Positions 17,928 to 26,317 of a stretch of DNA of 64,000 bases are shown here, one piece after another. The notes beneath the pieces were generated by a model. It did no database searches. It had not been told where the DNA came from and was given only the letters and a program-made list of their open reading frames with translations. Within the stretch, counting starts at the first letter, position 1. The number at the start of each line of letters is the position of its first letter. This stretch comes from Oceanobacillus piezotolerans (lineage in GTDB: Bacteria > Bacillota > Bacilli > Bacillales > Amphibacillaceae). Location of the stretch: assembly GCF_003665065.1 (NCBI RefSeq), contig NZ_RCHR01000004.1, forward strand, positions 372,001-436,000, given 5' to 3'. A program made the translations under genes and the position numbers.

Positions 17928-18738
17928 TTACCTTCGCCTCCTCTCTTAACTCTGTGAAAAGTGCTTCCTGCTTGCCACTCTTACGCTGCTCAAAAGGTCT
18001 CATATTTTTCTTATTTAATTTTTTCTCTTGCTCATAAGCAAGGACCTGATCGATACTTTCTAATTTTGCATTTGACCAGTCTTTCAAGATCTCTTCTATA
18101 TAGCTAAAAGACCTCCCGCCACGTTTCACTGCCAGTTCAATAGCATGAATAACAATTTGATCCCCAATCTCATCGCACCATGAAATCATTGCTTCTCTTG
18201 AATAAGGTCGAAGGATTCCATAGTTTTGTTCATAGACGATAAAAGGATTTTTATTCTCTGGCCCATTGCTGTCGCTGCTATTTTTGTTTTTGTCTTGTTT
18301 TGGTTTATGTTTAAGTATAGTCCGGGATTGATCCGAATTTGCTCCGTATGTTTGATGCAATTTAAGTATAGAATTGTCCGATATTAGTCCAGCATTTTCA
18401 CTAGAAATTTGTTGAGGTTGATCAGCGGACAGGTCACTTGCCCGTTTGTACAAAGGCTCTTCAATAGGAATCATTTCATATACAGGAGCTTTCCCTTTTC
18501 TACCAGATTCGTATTTGATAAGACCAAGTTCTACAAGCTGTAATCTTGCTTCAGACAAGCGTTGCTTTGATAATCGACAATGCTGTGTAATTGTTATACT
18601 AGGTACATTAAATCGCTCTTTCCAGCCCGTTGCATTGTTAATTAACATGAGCGTATGCCATAGTGCAATCGAATTTGTTGAAATCTCTTGATAGGTGACC
18701 CATTCTTTAAAAGCTTTGAGTTCTTTTAAATAATTCAT
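17905..18738 (-). CDS. Phage replication initiator with winged helix and DnaD-like domain
   Basis: This 277-residue protein has an N-terminal winged helix (about 10-90; SITITQHCRLSKQRLSEARLQLVELGLI), a low-complexity polar linker, and a DnaD/DnaB_2-type domain (about 160-240: NPFIVYEQNYGILRPYSREAM, YIEEILKDWSNAKLESIDQV). Such proteins bind the phage origin and recruit the helicase loader. It is the first gene of the helicase operon. The upstream region carries the 14-base motif TTCCGAATATTAAT (18758-18771), also found before the XRE repressor gene. Confidence 0.85.
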   Translation of the reverse strand: MNYLKELKAFKEWVTYQEISTNSIALWHTLMLINNATGWKERFNVPSITITQHCRLSKQRLSEARLQLVELGLIKYESGRKGKAPVYEMIPIEEPLYKRASDLSADQPQQISSENAGLISDNSILKLHQTYGANSDQSRTILKHKPKQDKNKNSSDSNGPENKNPFIVYEQNYGILRPYSREAMISWCDEIGDQIVIHAIELAVKRGGRSFSYIEEILKDWSNAKLESIDQVLAYEQEKKLNKKNMRPFEQRKSGKQEALFTELREEAKVNDAKRSS

Positions 18739-18813
18739 ATCTTACATCCTTTCCGAGTTCCGAATATTAATTTTTAGATGTTTTAAAAGGGAGTAGGTAA
18801 TCCATTTCACTCC

Positions 18814-19365
18814 CTATTTCAGCATATTTTCATTATCTTTTGCCCAAGTTCTTAATTTCCTCCTAGCTTCTTTTCCCCATCCTTTCACTGCTTCTACAGT
18901 TACACTTTCTCGTTCCGCAATTTCCTTTATGGAAAGTCCTAATATAATGTGATAATTCACCCACTTTCGTTGCTTTTGGGTTAGCAATGAAAAGAGTGGT
19001 TTCCATTCATCTTGCCCTTTTATATGCATACCAGAGGGATTCATAATTGGAAGGTTGGTGTTACTGTTGTGATTCCCTTTATATCTTTTTGTAATAACTT
19101 CCTGCTTAAGCTTTTTGTTATTCTCATGGATTATGGTTTCTTTCCGGAGCATATCGATGAGATGGTTACGAATGGTGTAGTTAAAGTAAGTGGAGAGAGG
19201 TCCTTTGTTTGGATCGTATTTCTTATAAGCCATCCACATGGCATATAATCCTCCCGTGTAAAACTCCCGGTTTGAATCACGAATACCTAGCTTTTGGATA
19301 TGATAGTGGATTCTGTTTTCATTCTGTTTAAAAACCTCTTCAAATGTTACCTTGTTTTTGTCCAT
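18814..19365 (-). CDS. Sigma-70-like transcription factor, prophage-associated
   Basis: This 183-residue protein has a sigma region 2-like segment (about 35-80: GGLYAMWMAYKKYDPNKGPLS followed by TYFNYTIRNHLIDMLRKE) and a region 4-like helix-turn-helix (about 125-175: LTQKQRKWVNYHIILGLSIKEIAERESVTVEAVKGW). It resembles late-gene activators of Bacillus phages and small sigma factors such as Xpf/SigO-type proteins. It is read toward the replication genes and lies opposite the XRE repressor gene, an arrangement like a lysogeny control region. The ribosome site AAAGGATG supports the start. Its target promoters are unknown. Confidence 0.8.
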   Translation of the reverse strand: MDKNKVTFEEVFKQNENRIHYHIQKLGIRDSNREFYTGGLYAMWMAYKKYDPNKGPLSTYFNYTIRNHLIDMLRKETIIHENNKKLKQEVITKRYKGNHNSNTNLPIMNPSGMHIKGQDEWKPLFSLLTQKQRKWVNYHIILGLSIKEIAERESVTVEAVKGWGKEARRKLRTWAKDNENMLK

Positions 19366-19670
19366 TCAATCATCCTTTCTATTACTTTTTCTATCCTGTT
19401 GTATTTCTCGTTGTTACCCATACCATAGAAAAATACCATCCCTATCACAAATCGCCTAACTTCTCGTTCTTTTGACAAAAAAAGAAAAAGGCACAAAAAA
19501 GCAGGTACAAAATTAAATTTTGTACCTAAATCATTAAGTTAGAGCATTTTTAAAAAAAATATCATTTTGTGTGTTTTTAAAGAAAAAAATCTATTAACTC
19601 ACAGTTTGTGTGTTTTCCGAATATTAATAGAAGATTATGGTAGTTTTTAGTCAAACAGGATGTGGTATGA
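19366..19670. promoter_or_regulatory. Divergent control region between sigma-like factor and XRE regulator
   Basis: The 305 bases contain a perfect hairpin (GGTACAAAAT, 3-base loop, ATTTTGTACC; 19504-19526). There are also two copies of TTTGTGTGTTTT (19566-19577 and 19605-19616, 39 bases apart) and the motif TTCCGAATATTAAT (19615-19628), which also precedes the replication initiator gene. Repeated sites here would suit binding by the adjacent XRE protein. The function is inferred. Confidence 0.5.
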
Positions 19671-20075
19671 ATGGTAAATGACTTAGGATTACGATTAGAA
19701 AAGTTAGCGGACCAGTTTGGCTATAGTAAAAAAGAAGTAAGCACAATGCTTGGCTATTCCGACAATGTTTTTGGCTTATATGTAAAGGGAGAACGAACTC
19801 CTAATATCGAAACCCTTATCAAGTTATCTGAGATTTTCAACGTTTCTCTGGATAAGTTGATTACAGGAGTAGAGTATAAGCAAGACGAGAAAGAAGCTGC
19901 TAAGGTAGATAAATTGAATGAACTGCTTGCCATTTTTCAAAAGGTAGGCATCACTTCTCCATACATTCTCCATCTTGAGAAATGGCAAAAACTGAACGCT
20001 AAACAACTAAAGGAATTAACCGACCATTTTGAATGGGTGGTTGAAAAAGCAAGAAGAGAAGCCGAAGACGATTGA
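19671..20075 (+). CDS. XRE-family helix-turn-helix repressor
   Basis: This 134-residue protein has an N-terminal HTH_3/XRE domain (about 5-62: LRLEKLADQFGYSKKEVSTML, SDNVFGLYVKGERTPNIETLIKLSEIFNVSLDKLI) and a helical C-terminal tail likely used for dimerisation. It diverges from the sigma-like gene, and the shared region contains repeated motifs, so it is probably the element's repressor. No peptidase domain for RecA-stimulated cleavage is present. The ribosome site is weak (AGGA about 9 bases upstream). Confidence 0.82.
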   Translation: MVNDLGLRLEKLADQFGYSKKEVSTMLGYSDNVFGLYVKGERTPNIETLIKLSEIFNVSLDKLITGVEYKQDEKEAAKVDKLNELLAIFQKVGITSPYILHLEKWQKLNAKQLKELTDHFEWVVEKARREAEDD

Positions 20076-20217
20076 TCTTTCCAGTCTATTATTAACATCT
20101 GCAAATCCTAAATATAACCACAAAAGTGTTCGAAACGATTCACAGAAATGAATAATCACCTGAACACTTCCTCTTTCTTTCCTGTTTAAAAACCTCAAAA
20201 ATAAGGAGTGTCCTCAA

Positions 20218-20730
20218 ATGAAGCAAACTATCCTTGATTACAGCATTAACCCGCAAACCGCAGCTCTAATACCAATCATGCATCAAGATTATAAGACCAT
20301 TATTATCGAAAAAGACAAACAGCTTTTCATTAATCAAACACCAATAGATTTAATTAAAAAGGCTTGCCTAGTCTATCTTTCAACCTATGAAGGAAGAAGA
20401 AAAGCTGTAATGCACCAAATGAATTATAAACGTAAAATCCCTATTCCAATTAATCCAAGCCTTCACATTATTTCCTTTCCTACTCACTCAACTTCCCACT
20501 CCAATTGTTGTTGGATATTCTATAAGCATGTAAAAGAGATAGAAAAACATCCTCTTAAGAACCAATCTGATTCCTCCATCATCACTTTTTCTAACGACAC
20601 CCAACTTTTGATAGATGTTTCACCTTATATTTTACGAAAACAATATAAAAGAGCAGAAATGTGTTTGGAGTTATTTTTAAGTAATTCTCAGGATATTTGT
20701 CTAAATATGGAAGGATTACTAATATCTTAA
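20218..20730 (+). CDS. comK: ComK-family competence transcription factor
   Basis: This 170-residue protein matches ComK in length and landmarks: an N-terminal LIP-like start (QTAALIPIMHQDYKTIIIE), YEGRRKAV near residue 62, KRKIPIPI, a central Ser/His-rich stretch ending in CCWIFYKHVK, and a conserved ending near SPYILRKQYKRAEMC. ComK activates DNA-uptake genes and its own promoter. The frame is intact with an AAGGAG ribosome site. Next to a phage module the placement recalls Listeria, where comK is a prophage integration site, but here the gene is whole. Some Bacillaceae carry two ComK paralogues, so this may be the second one. Confidence 0.82.
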   Translation: MKQTILDYSINPQTAALIPIMHQDYKTIIIEKDKQLFINQTPIDLIKKACLVYLSTYEGRRKAVMHQMNYKRKIPIPINPSLHIISFPTHSTSHSNCCWIFYKHVKEIEKHPLKNQSDSSIITFSNDTQLLIDVSPYILRKQYKRAEMCLELFLSNSQDICLNMEGLLIS

Positions 20731-20835
20731 GATTCACTTTAGACATATTAATTTAAATTTACATTCTCTTTGAAGGATACTCTAATAATCTGCCGAATAT
20801 AGGAGTACATACTTAAAATTAAAGGTAGGTGCCTT

Positions 20836-21147
20836 ATGGAACCAATAGTAGTTATTGATAACGAATTATTAGAAGAATATGCCCTTCTATCCACGTTTTT
20901 TAGTCCAAGCAATACAACTCTTGGCGTTTTGATATTAGGGGAAAATTATCATGAAGTATCACGGAATGTTATTCTGAGAGTTTATCGATTAAATAAAGAA
21001 ACAGATGGAAAGTTTTACTCGCAAGCAGAGTTACAAGTATTTTCTTTCTCTTCGTTCAATGAAGCAGAACAATTTTTAAGTTACTTGCCTGAGATGTCTG
21101 CTTTGGAGTTGATTTTGATGATGGAAAAGGAGAATTTAGTTGTTTAG
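20836..21147 (+). CDS. Small hypothetical protein
   Basis: This 103-residue, acidic, soluble protein has predicted alpha/beta character (TTLGVLILGE, VILRVYRLNKET, LQVFSFSSFNEAEQFLSYLPEM). It is preceded by AGGTAGGTG and an ATG and followed by a good terminator. I recognise no family. Its position after comK and before the terminator suggests an independent or comK-linked gene. Confidence 0.6.
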   Translation: MEPIVVIDNELLEEYALLSTFFSPSNTTLGVLILGENYHEVSRNVILRVYRLNKETDGKFYSQAELQVFSFSSFNEAEQFLSYLPEMSALELILMMEKENLVV

Positions 21148-21167
21148 GTTATATTAAAAGATATAAG

Positions 21168-21201
21168 AAAGGTTCTTGCCTGATTAAGGCTAGAACCTTT
21201 T
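21168..21201 (+). terminator. Terminator after the small hypothetical gene
   Basis: Arms AAAGGTTCT-GCCT and AGGC-AGAACCTTT form a stem followed by TTGG, about 20 bases after the stop codon. The following 256 bases to the minus-strand gene at 21458 contain nothing I recognise. Confidence 0.75.
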
Positions 21202-21457
21202 GGCAGATTTGATTGCATAGGAGTACCAATAAGACTGTCATTTTGAGGCTGGGATTCCAATCTCTCTACCTAAATCCTCTACAATAATAGAACCCAGCGT
21301 TCGGCTCCTACGTGTCCCTTCTAACACTGCATTAAAGTGAAAATTCTTCTTAACCTTATCTCAATCTCTAGGATTAATAGTCTTTGAAGATATAGATGAA
21401 TGGATCTCGTGTTGATATTCAATTTAGTTTGAACGTTATCTCTATAGTTTGAGACTC

Positions 21458-23629
21458 CTAAAATTCATTCTTAAAATCTAACCTATCCAAATATTCTTCA
21501 AGGGCCTTTGCAACAAGATTTGATTTTGTAATATTGTTTCTCTCTGTAAATTCTTCAACCTTCTCAAGTAGCTTTTGGTTTAAATAAATTTTAACTGATT
21601 GCTTACCGGAATTGACCTCATCTTTTTCCTTCTCTTTATCCCTTAAAAGCTCTTTTATAAGAAGTATTTCTTCCCGAGAAAGACTCATGTCAATGACAGT
21701 CTCAGTAGCTCTAATAATATCTTTACTTTCTACTAAACCAGCATCATCTTCATTCTCTTGGTATTGAATTGCTTTTTTAGTTTCAACTACTGTTCCTTCA
21801 ATTGATTCTGTTTCTGGCTCATTTTTATTTTTAATATTGTATCCATATGCTTCCAATAATTCTTCTAGCTCGTCTTTTGATACACCAAATTTAGAAGCAA
21901 CTTGCTCAACAGAGGTTTTATCATTAATGATATCTTCAGCAATATTCTTAAGGAATACTGCCTTGTTTCTATTTATATAGGTCTTGAAAAAACTATCATA
22001 TTTATATCCATCTGCTTTCAGTTGAATTCTTAACTGATTTGCTGCAATACCTGTATCTTCCTCAATAGTCTTTAAAGTAGACCCACTGTACAACTTTCCA
22101 ATAATTTCTTCGGTAGAAATTATAGGCTTGTTATTCCCGCTAGCATCTTCTTCATTTTTTAACGGTGTATTATTTGGTTTAACCAATCTTTCACCTGTTG
22201 TTTCCTTAAATGGTGATGAATTAGTAGCTGCATCTTTAACTGTTTGATTCGTTAAAGATTTATTACTTTTCAAGACCCATCTTTTAGTTTTTTGGTCAAA
22301 ATTATAACCAAGATCCTCAATTTTTCTTCTTAACTCGTCTGCAAATAGAATTTTCTCTTTTTTGTTTTTCACATATTTATCGGAGAAATCGTATAGAGTA
22401 ATACCCTTGTTTAGCTCTCTAATCGAAGCTTCTATAAGTGTGTTCTCCTTCTTTTCGGTCCACACTTTAAAGAATGAATTAAATTGATATCCAGCATTTC
22501 TTATCAATTTAGTAATTTGACTTACCTGAACCGAGTATTTTTTTGCTATTACTGTAAGACTTTCACCAGCATTTACTGTTTGAACAATTATTTTCGGATT
22601 TAATTCATTATCACTATTATTTGTATCAGATGTTTTGTTACTACCTTGGTTATCAGAAATAGTAGCCACGTTTGATAACGTAGACTTTTCTTCTGTTTGT
22701 TCTTGTCCTCGTGAATTCATTAATAGATTTTCTAATTCTACAATTTTTCTACGAGATAAGCTTGTTGTATTTGTAAGTGAAGCGAAAAGAGATAATCCTA
22801 TCTCAGTATATAATGCTTCAAATCGAATATAATTTATATGGGGACAAGCGTTAAAGATTTCGATTTCATCAGTATTAAAGTATTTCATAGGAGTCACGTA
22901 ATGCACATTGTTATTAAATTCATCATTGTATTTTTCTCTTATTAATTTTGCATTTATTCCTAAAGTTCTTGCTACTTGTTTTAAAGTGAAGAAGTTTCTT
23001 CCATTTATATATAAAACATTCGGTTCACCAGTTTTTAAATCCAAGAGAACTTTATTATCTTTTATAGTAGGTATTGCATAATTAGCAGTAGTATTACCCT
23101 CTAAGACCCAGAATTTCCTATAATTTGCCTTTTTTAATTGTTCTTCAATATACGAGACTGGTTTGCCTTCACCTCTAGCTATCTCCTCAACACTTTTTCT
23201 TTCAATATTTAATTGGTGAAGATAACGCATTGCCTTTCCGAAAGAATCATTTATTGGTAAGGTATTTCCGGTAACGGTCCATCTATTTCTAAAATTATTA
23301 TCTTCTAGTACCTGTATTAGTTGTTTTTCAGATAATTTATAGCTCTCAGCAATATAAGATAATGAAACTTGTTCATTGTACATCTTTGAAACAATGTTAC
23401 ATAAATCATCAAGTGTGAGAGTATCAGCTCTCTTAGACCATATTCTCTTTGATGAATTAAAAAAATAGCCCGCTTCACTAAACATTTTGGCAAGCGCTTC
23501 TTTTGTCATATCATACTCCTTAAGGAGTTCTTCTTCTGAAACACCATTGTTTAGTTTCGAAATTATAATTTCTGGGCTAACTTCCTGTTTCTTCTTAATA
23601 AAATTATTCACAATATCTAAAATATCCAT
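21458..23629 (-). CDS. Multi-helix-turn-helix protein with C-terminal ribbon-helix-helix
   Basis: This protein of about 723 residues is built from at least five related helix-turn-helix modules. Each contains a pattern like GVSEEELLKEYDMTKEAL followed by GYxFNSxxKxWxxK (GYFFNSSKRIWSKR, GYQFNSFFKVWTEK, GYNFDQKTKRWVLK, GYKYDSFFKTYINR). A central segment (about 205-300; FFTLKQVARTLGINAKLIREKY) resembles a phage regulatory domain. The last ~45 residues form a ribbon-helix-helix domain (SVKIYLNQKLLEKVEEF...NLVAKALEEYL). It probably binds DNA at several points or recognises a repeated operator. The start is placed at the ATG after GGAG; a TTG 12 bases earlier is less likely. I know no named family with this architecture. 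Confidence 0.75.
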   Translation of the reverse strand: MDILDIVNNFIKKKQEVSPEIIISKLNNGVSEEELLKEYDMTKEALAKMFSEAGYFFNSSKRIWSKRADTLTLDDLCNIVSKMYNEQVSLSYIAESYKLSEKQLIQVLEDNNFRNRWTVTGNTLPINDSFGKAMRYLHQLNIERKSVEEIARGEGKPVSYIEEQLKKANYRKFWVLEGNTTANYAIPTIKDNKVLLDLKTGEPNVLYINGRNFFTLKQVARTLGINAKLIREKYNDEFNNNVHYVTPMKYFNTDEIEIFNACPHINYIRFEALYTEIGLSLFASLTNTTSLSRRKIVELENLLMNSRGQEQTEEKSTLSNVATISDNQGSNKTSDTNNSDNELNPKIIVQTVNAGESLTVIAKKYSVQVSQITKLIRNAGYQFNSFFKVWTEKKENTLIEASIRELNKGITLYDFSDKYVKNKKEKILFADELRRKIEDLGYNFDQKTKRWVLKSNKSLTNQTVKDAATNSSPFKETTGERLVKPNNTPLKNEEDASGNNKPIISTEEIIGKLYSGSTLKTIEEDTGIAANQLRIQLKADGYKYDSFFKTYINRNKAVFLKNIAEDIINDKTSVEQVASKFGVSKDELEELLEAYGYNIKNKNEPETESIEGTVVETKKAIQYQENEDDAGLVESKDIIRATETVIDMSLSREEILLIKELLRDKEKEKDEVNSGKQSVKIYLNQKLLEKVEEFTERNNITKSNLVAKALEEYLDRLDFKNEF

Positions 23630-23656
23630 ATCATTCTCCAATCACAAAATGATATA

Positions 23657-23677
23657 GGGAAGTTATATAAACTTCCC
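23657..23677 (-). terminator. Intergenic hairpin between the multi-HTH gene and the Dnd-associated-like gene
   Basis: Perfect arms GGGAAGTT and AACTTCCC with a 5-base loop lie nine bases after the stop at 23686. Only a weak T-run follows on the minus strand, so it may attenuate rather than stop transcription into the multi-HTH gene. Confidence 0.45.
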
Positions 23678-23685
23678 AACTCTAA

Positions 23686-24144
23686 CTAAAAAATCATATC
23701 TGCAATACCCTTTAAGTTTCTCTCTTTTTCAGAAGCATCATTTTCCATATTCATAATCATGTCAAAAAGGTTATTCAACATGTACTTTGGTTGTTCTAAT
23801 AGTTTTTGCTCAAGGATTTCAATTCCACCAGCTGCATATTCCTCAAATATCCTTAATTTCTTATCAAACGTTTCATCATCATCTTGCAATATGTTTACAT
23901 CTTGTGTTTCAGTAAGGGCAACCATATTAATCGTAGGTTCATCTGTTTCTAAACTAAAATTATCCCATAATAGCCCCTCAGCTGAAGATGTAAAAGGTTT
24001 TCTTTTCTTCTCAAGGAATCCAATCGTTCCAGCAAGCATGAAGACCTCTTTATATGAGTTAAATAAACCGAATTCATCTTTATCTGTTAATCTTCGATAG
24101 GTAGAATCTTGTTCTTTTGGGCGTTTAATTCGTCGTCGTATCAC
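23686..24144 (-). CDS. Dnd-system-associated-like small protein
   Basis: This 152-residue protein begins at a GTG with a strong AAGGAGG site, one base after the stop of the SMC-like gene. The N-terminal part reads RIKRPKEQDSTYRRLT, then FNSYKEVFMLAGTIGFLEKKRKPF, a pattern I associate with 'dnd system-associated protein 4' families, found beside DndD-type ATPases. The rest is acidic and helical (IFEEYAAGGIEILEQKLL). Its biochemical role is unknown. Its tight coupling to the DndD-like gene suggests a complex. The family assignment rests on memory of the pattern and should be checked. Confidence 0.65.
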   Translation of the reverse strand: MIRRRIKRPKEQDSTYRRLTDKDEFGLFNSYKEVFMLAGTIGFLEKKRKPFTSSAEGLLWDNFSLETDEPTINMVALTETQDVNILQDDDETFDKKLRIFEEYAAGGIEILEQKLLEQPKYMLNNLFDMIMNMENDASEKERNLKGIADMIF

Positions 24145-24145
24145 C

Positions 24146-26128
24146 TTATTTTACCTCCTTAACAGCAGTAAACTCATATGGTTTATCCTTATTAATCCTA
24201 GGGTCGTTATATACCAAATTATATTCCTTGCCAATTTGACTATGCATTTGCTTTTCCACTTCTCCTCGCCATTGGGAAGTAGAAACAATAACAATAATCT
24301 GGTCCGCTAGTTTAAAGATGTTTTGCCCAACTCTCTCTCGGTGATCCGAGTCAAGAGCTCCAAACGGGGAGTCCATTACTATAGGATATATTCCACCATC
24401 TTCAAATTCATTTTTCACTTCTTTTTTATGTTGTTCTCTCGCAATATTTACGATAGCTCCAATAAAGGACAAGCTTGTTATCTGTCTTTCTCCTTGGGAC
24501 ATCCCTACAATATTTCCTTTTGGGTTAATAACTTGAAGTTCATAATTATCGGTTAGCTCAATACTGTAATCTTTGCGAAGAAATTTATTGTAAACTTCAT
24601 TTATTTTATCTTGTAGTTCAGCTCGGACTAACCCCTCTCGGATCCTTAAAATTTCCTTCATAACTTCTTCTAAGTTCTCACAAGCACTTATGCGTTTTTG
24701 CGTTAACTTAGCTTTGTCTGCCTGATTATCTAATTTTGACTGGTCTAATTTCTTTTCCTTTAATTCTCTCTGAACATTCCTTTGTTCATTTTCTAACTGG
24801 CCAATTTTTCTATCAATCTCTGATTTTTGTCGAGTTAATTTCACGCGTTTAGTTTCTAACTCACTAATCTCCTCAGAATCTTTTTCTGATAACTTTAGAC
24901 TAATTTCTTCAATTTCTTCAGTTAACTTTTTCTGTTGTTGGATTTTAATTAGTTCATTTTCTTTTAGCTGTTTAATTTCTTTAAATAATGATTCCTTCTT
25001 CTCACGAATAACTCCAAGATTCATTAAGGAATCCATAACCTTTTGCTCAATAGGAGTAGAATTAATTAATTTTTTTGCAGTAATCAAATGGTTATAGTGA
25101 ACAGAGTCTTCTCTAATATGGTTTCCACATATACATGTACCTTGTTCTATTAAATTATCAATAAAGTCTTCTGAAACTCCTGTAATAACATCATCACTTT
25201 TCTTCTCTTTAAGAATTCGTTCGGCTTTTTGTAAAGCAGGGTAGCTAAACGCTAAGTAACCTTGTTTAGCTATTACCTCATTAAGATGATTTTGTATACC
25301 ATAAATTTCTTTTTTGACATCATTAAGGTCGAGATTTTTTTTATCTCGAAGTTCTTGAAGTTGTTTAGCACCCTCAATTGTTTTTAAGCGCGCTTCTAGT
25401 TCTTTGATATGTTTATCATTAAGAATAGAATTCTGCTTTTGTAAGTCTAAATCGGATAGAATTTCACTTTCTCTATTTTCTAGAATTTCTATTTCCTCTA
25501 TTAAGGTATTGGTTTTTGTATCACCAAATCTCTTCATTTCACTTCTAAATTTCTTCCTTGCACTTCCAGTATGTGATATAGCACGCTCAAGTATCTCTAA
25601 CCCCATAATGGACTTAATTGCATTTTTGATATCATCTGTACCACTTTCCTTTGATAAATTATCAATTCTCTCACCATCAAAGAAGAAGTAGGAACGTAAA
25701 TCCGAAGGTAGAGTTCTTTCCACTTCAATCTGAGGATTGTTTATAATATCTGATAAACCATTATTTTTATATTCTAATAAAAGCTCAGGTTCAAAATAAT
25801 AAACTTCGTTTTCTCCGACTTCAGCCTTAACACTTCTTTTCAAAGTATATGATTTATCATTATGGTTATATTTTATCAATACAAAGGCCTCAACTATTTC
25901 GCCTTTTCTAGCAGTACTAAGTGCATGTTCATTTATGATTTTATCTTCGTTAGGTAAATTTAAAATACCGTATAAACACCAGCCGAACGCGTTTAATAAT
26001 GCAGTTTTACCGGAACCATTTTCACCATGTATAACAGTAATATTTCTTGTGAGAGAGGTCGAAAAATCAATCGTTTGAGTCTGATAATACTGTCGAAAGT
26101 TATGTAACTTAATGGACTCTATAAGCAT
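24146..26128 (-). CDS. SMC/Rad50-like ATPase, DndD type
   Basis: This 660-residue protein has ABC-ATPase halves at the two ends and a long coiled coil between. Walker A is GENGSGKT (35-42), with FRQYY before it; SYFFFDGERI, typical of DndD, lies near residue 155. Coiled coils (about 185-290 and 360-470) flank a hinge with the CxCG motif (GTCICGNHI). The signature MSQGERQ and Walker B IVMDSPFGALD close the head. DndD proteins act in DNA phosphorothioation, but no DndA, DndC or DndE sulfur-transfer partner is encoded here. It overlaps the 58-residue gene upstream (TAATG) and abuts the 152-residue gene downstream. Confidence 0.82.
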   Translation of the reverse strand: MLIESIKLHNFRQYYQTQTIDFSTSLTRNITVIHGENGSGKTALLNAFGWCLYGILNLPNEDKIINEHALSTARKGEIVEAFVLIKYNHNDKSYTLKRSVKAEVGENEVYYFEPELLLEYKNNGLSDIINNPQIEVERTLPSDLRSYFFFDGERIDNLSKESGTDDIKNAIKSIMGLEILERAISHTGSARKKFRSEMKRFGDTKTNTLIEEIEILENRESEILSDLDLQKQNSILNDKHIKELEARLKTIEGAKQLQELRDKKNLDLNDVKKEIYGIQNHLNEVIAKQGYLAFSYPALQKAERILKEKKSDDVITGVSEDFIDNLIEQGTCICGNHIREDSVHYNHLITAKKLINSTPIEQKVMDSLMNLGVIREKKESLFKEIKQLKENELIKIQQQKKLTEEIEEISLKLSEKDSEEISELETKRVKLTRQKSEIDRKIGQLENEQRNVQRELKEKKLDQSKLDNQADKAKLTQKRISACENLEEVMKEILRIREGLVRAELQDKINEVYNKFLRKDYSIELTDNYELQVINPKGNIVGMSQGERQITSLSFIGAIVNIAREQHKKEVKNEFEDGGIYPIVMDSPFGALDSDHRERVGQNIFKLADQIIVIVSTSQWRGEVEKQMHSQIGKEYNLVYNDPRINKDKPYEFTAVKEVK

Positions 26129-26304
26129 TATTCTTTTATCCTTTCTTTAATAATATTAACTATTTCACTTACTATCGTTGTTCCTTGTAGCGATTTTTTA
26201 TGAAGAAGGTCCTTCTCTGCTTGTAAGATTTCTTTTAATATTAGTGTATGTTCATCAGGTAATTCGTTTAAAAGATTGTGTATTCTTTCCTTCTCATTTT
26301 CCAT
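26128..26304 (-). CDS. 58-residue protein between the helicase and SMC-like genes
   Basis: A short ATG-started frame fills the gap between the helicase-nuclease gene (13 bases upstream) and the SMC-like gene, whose ATG overlaps this gene's TAA stop as TAATG. A GGGGTG ribosome site lies just upstream. The product is helical and charged: MENEKERIHNLLNELPDEH, then LKEILQAEKDLLHKKS and IVSEIVNIIKERIKE. No family is recognised. The tight overlap on both sides is good evidence of a real gene and of translational coupling. Confidence 0.7.
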   Translation of the reverse strand: MENEKERIHNLLNELPDEHTLILKEILQAEKDLLHKKSLQGTTIVSEIVNIIKERIKE

Positions 26305-26317
26305 CTAAAGCACCCCA

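Noticed and set aside
24146-26128. Full phosphorothioation (dnd) operon
   Set aside because: DndD-like and associated genes occur, but no cysteine desulfurase, DndC or DndE is present in the window.
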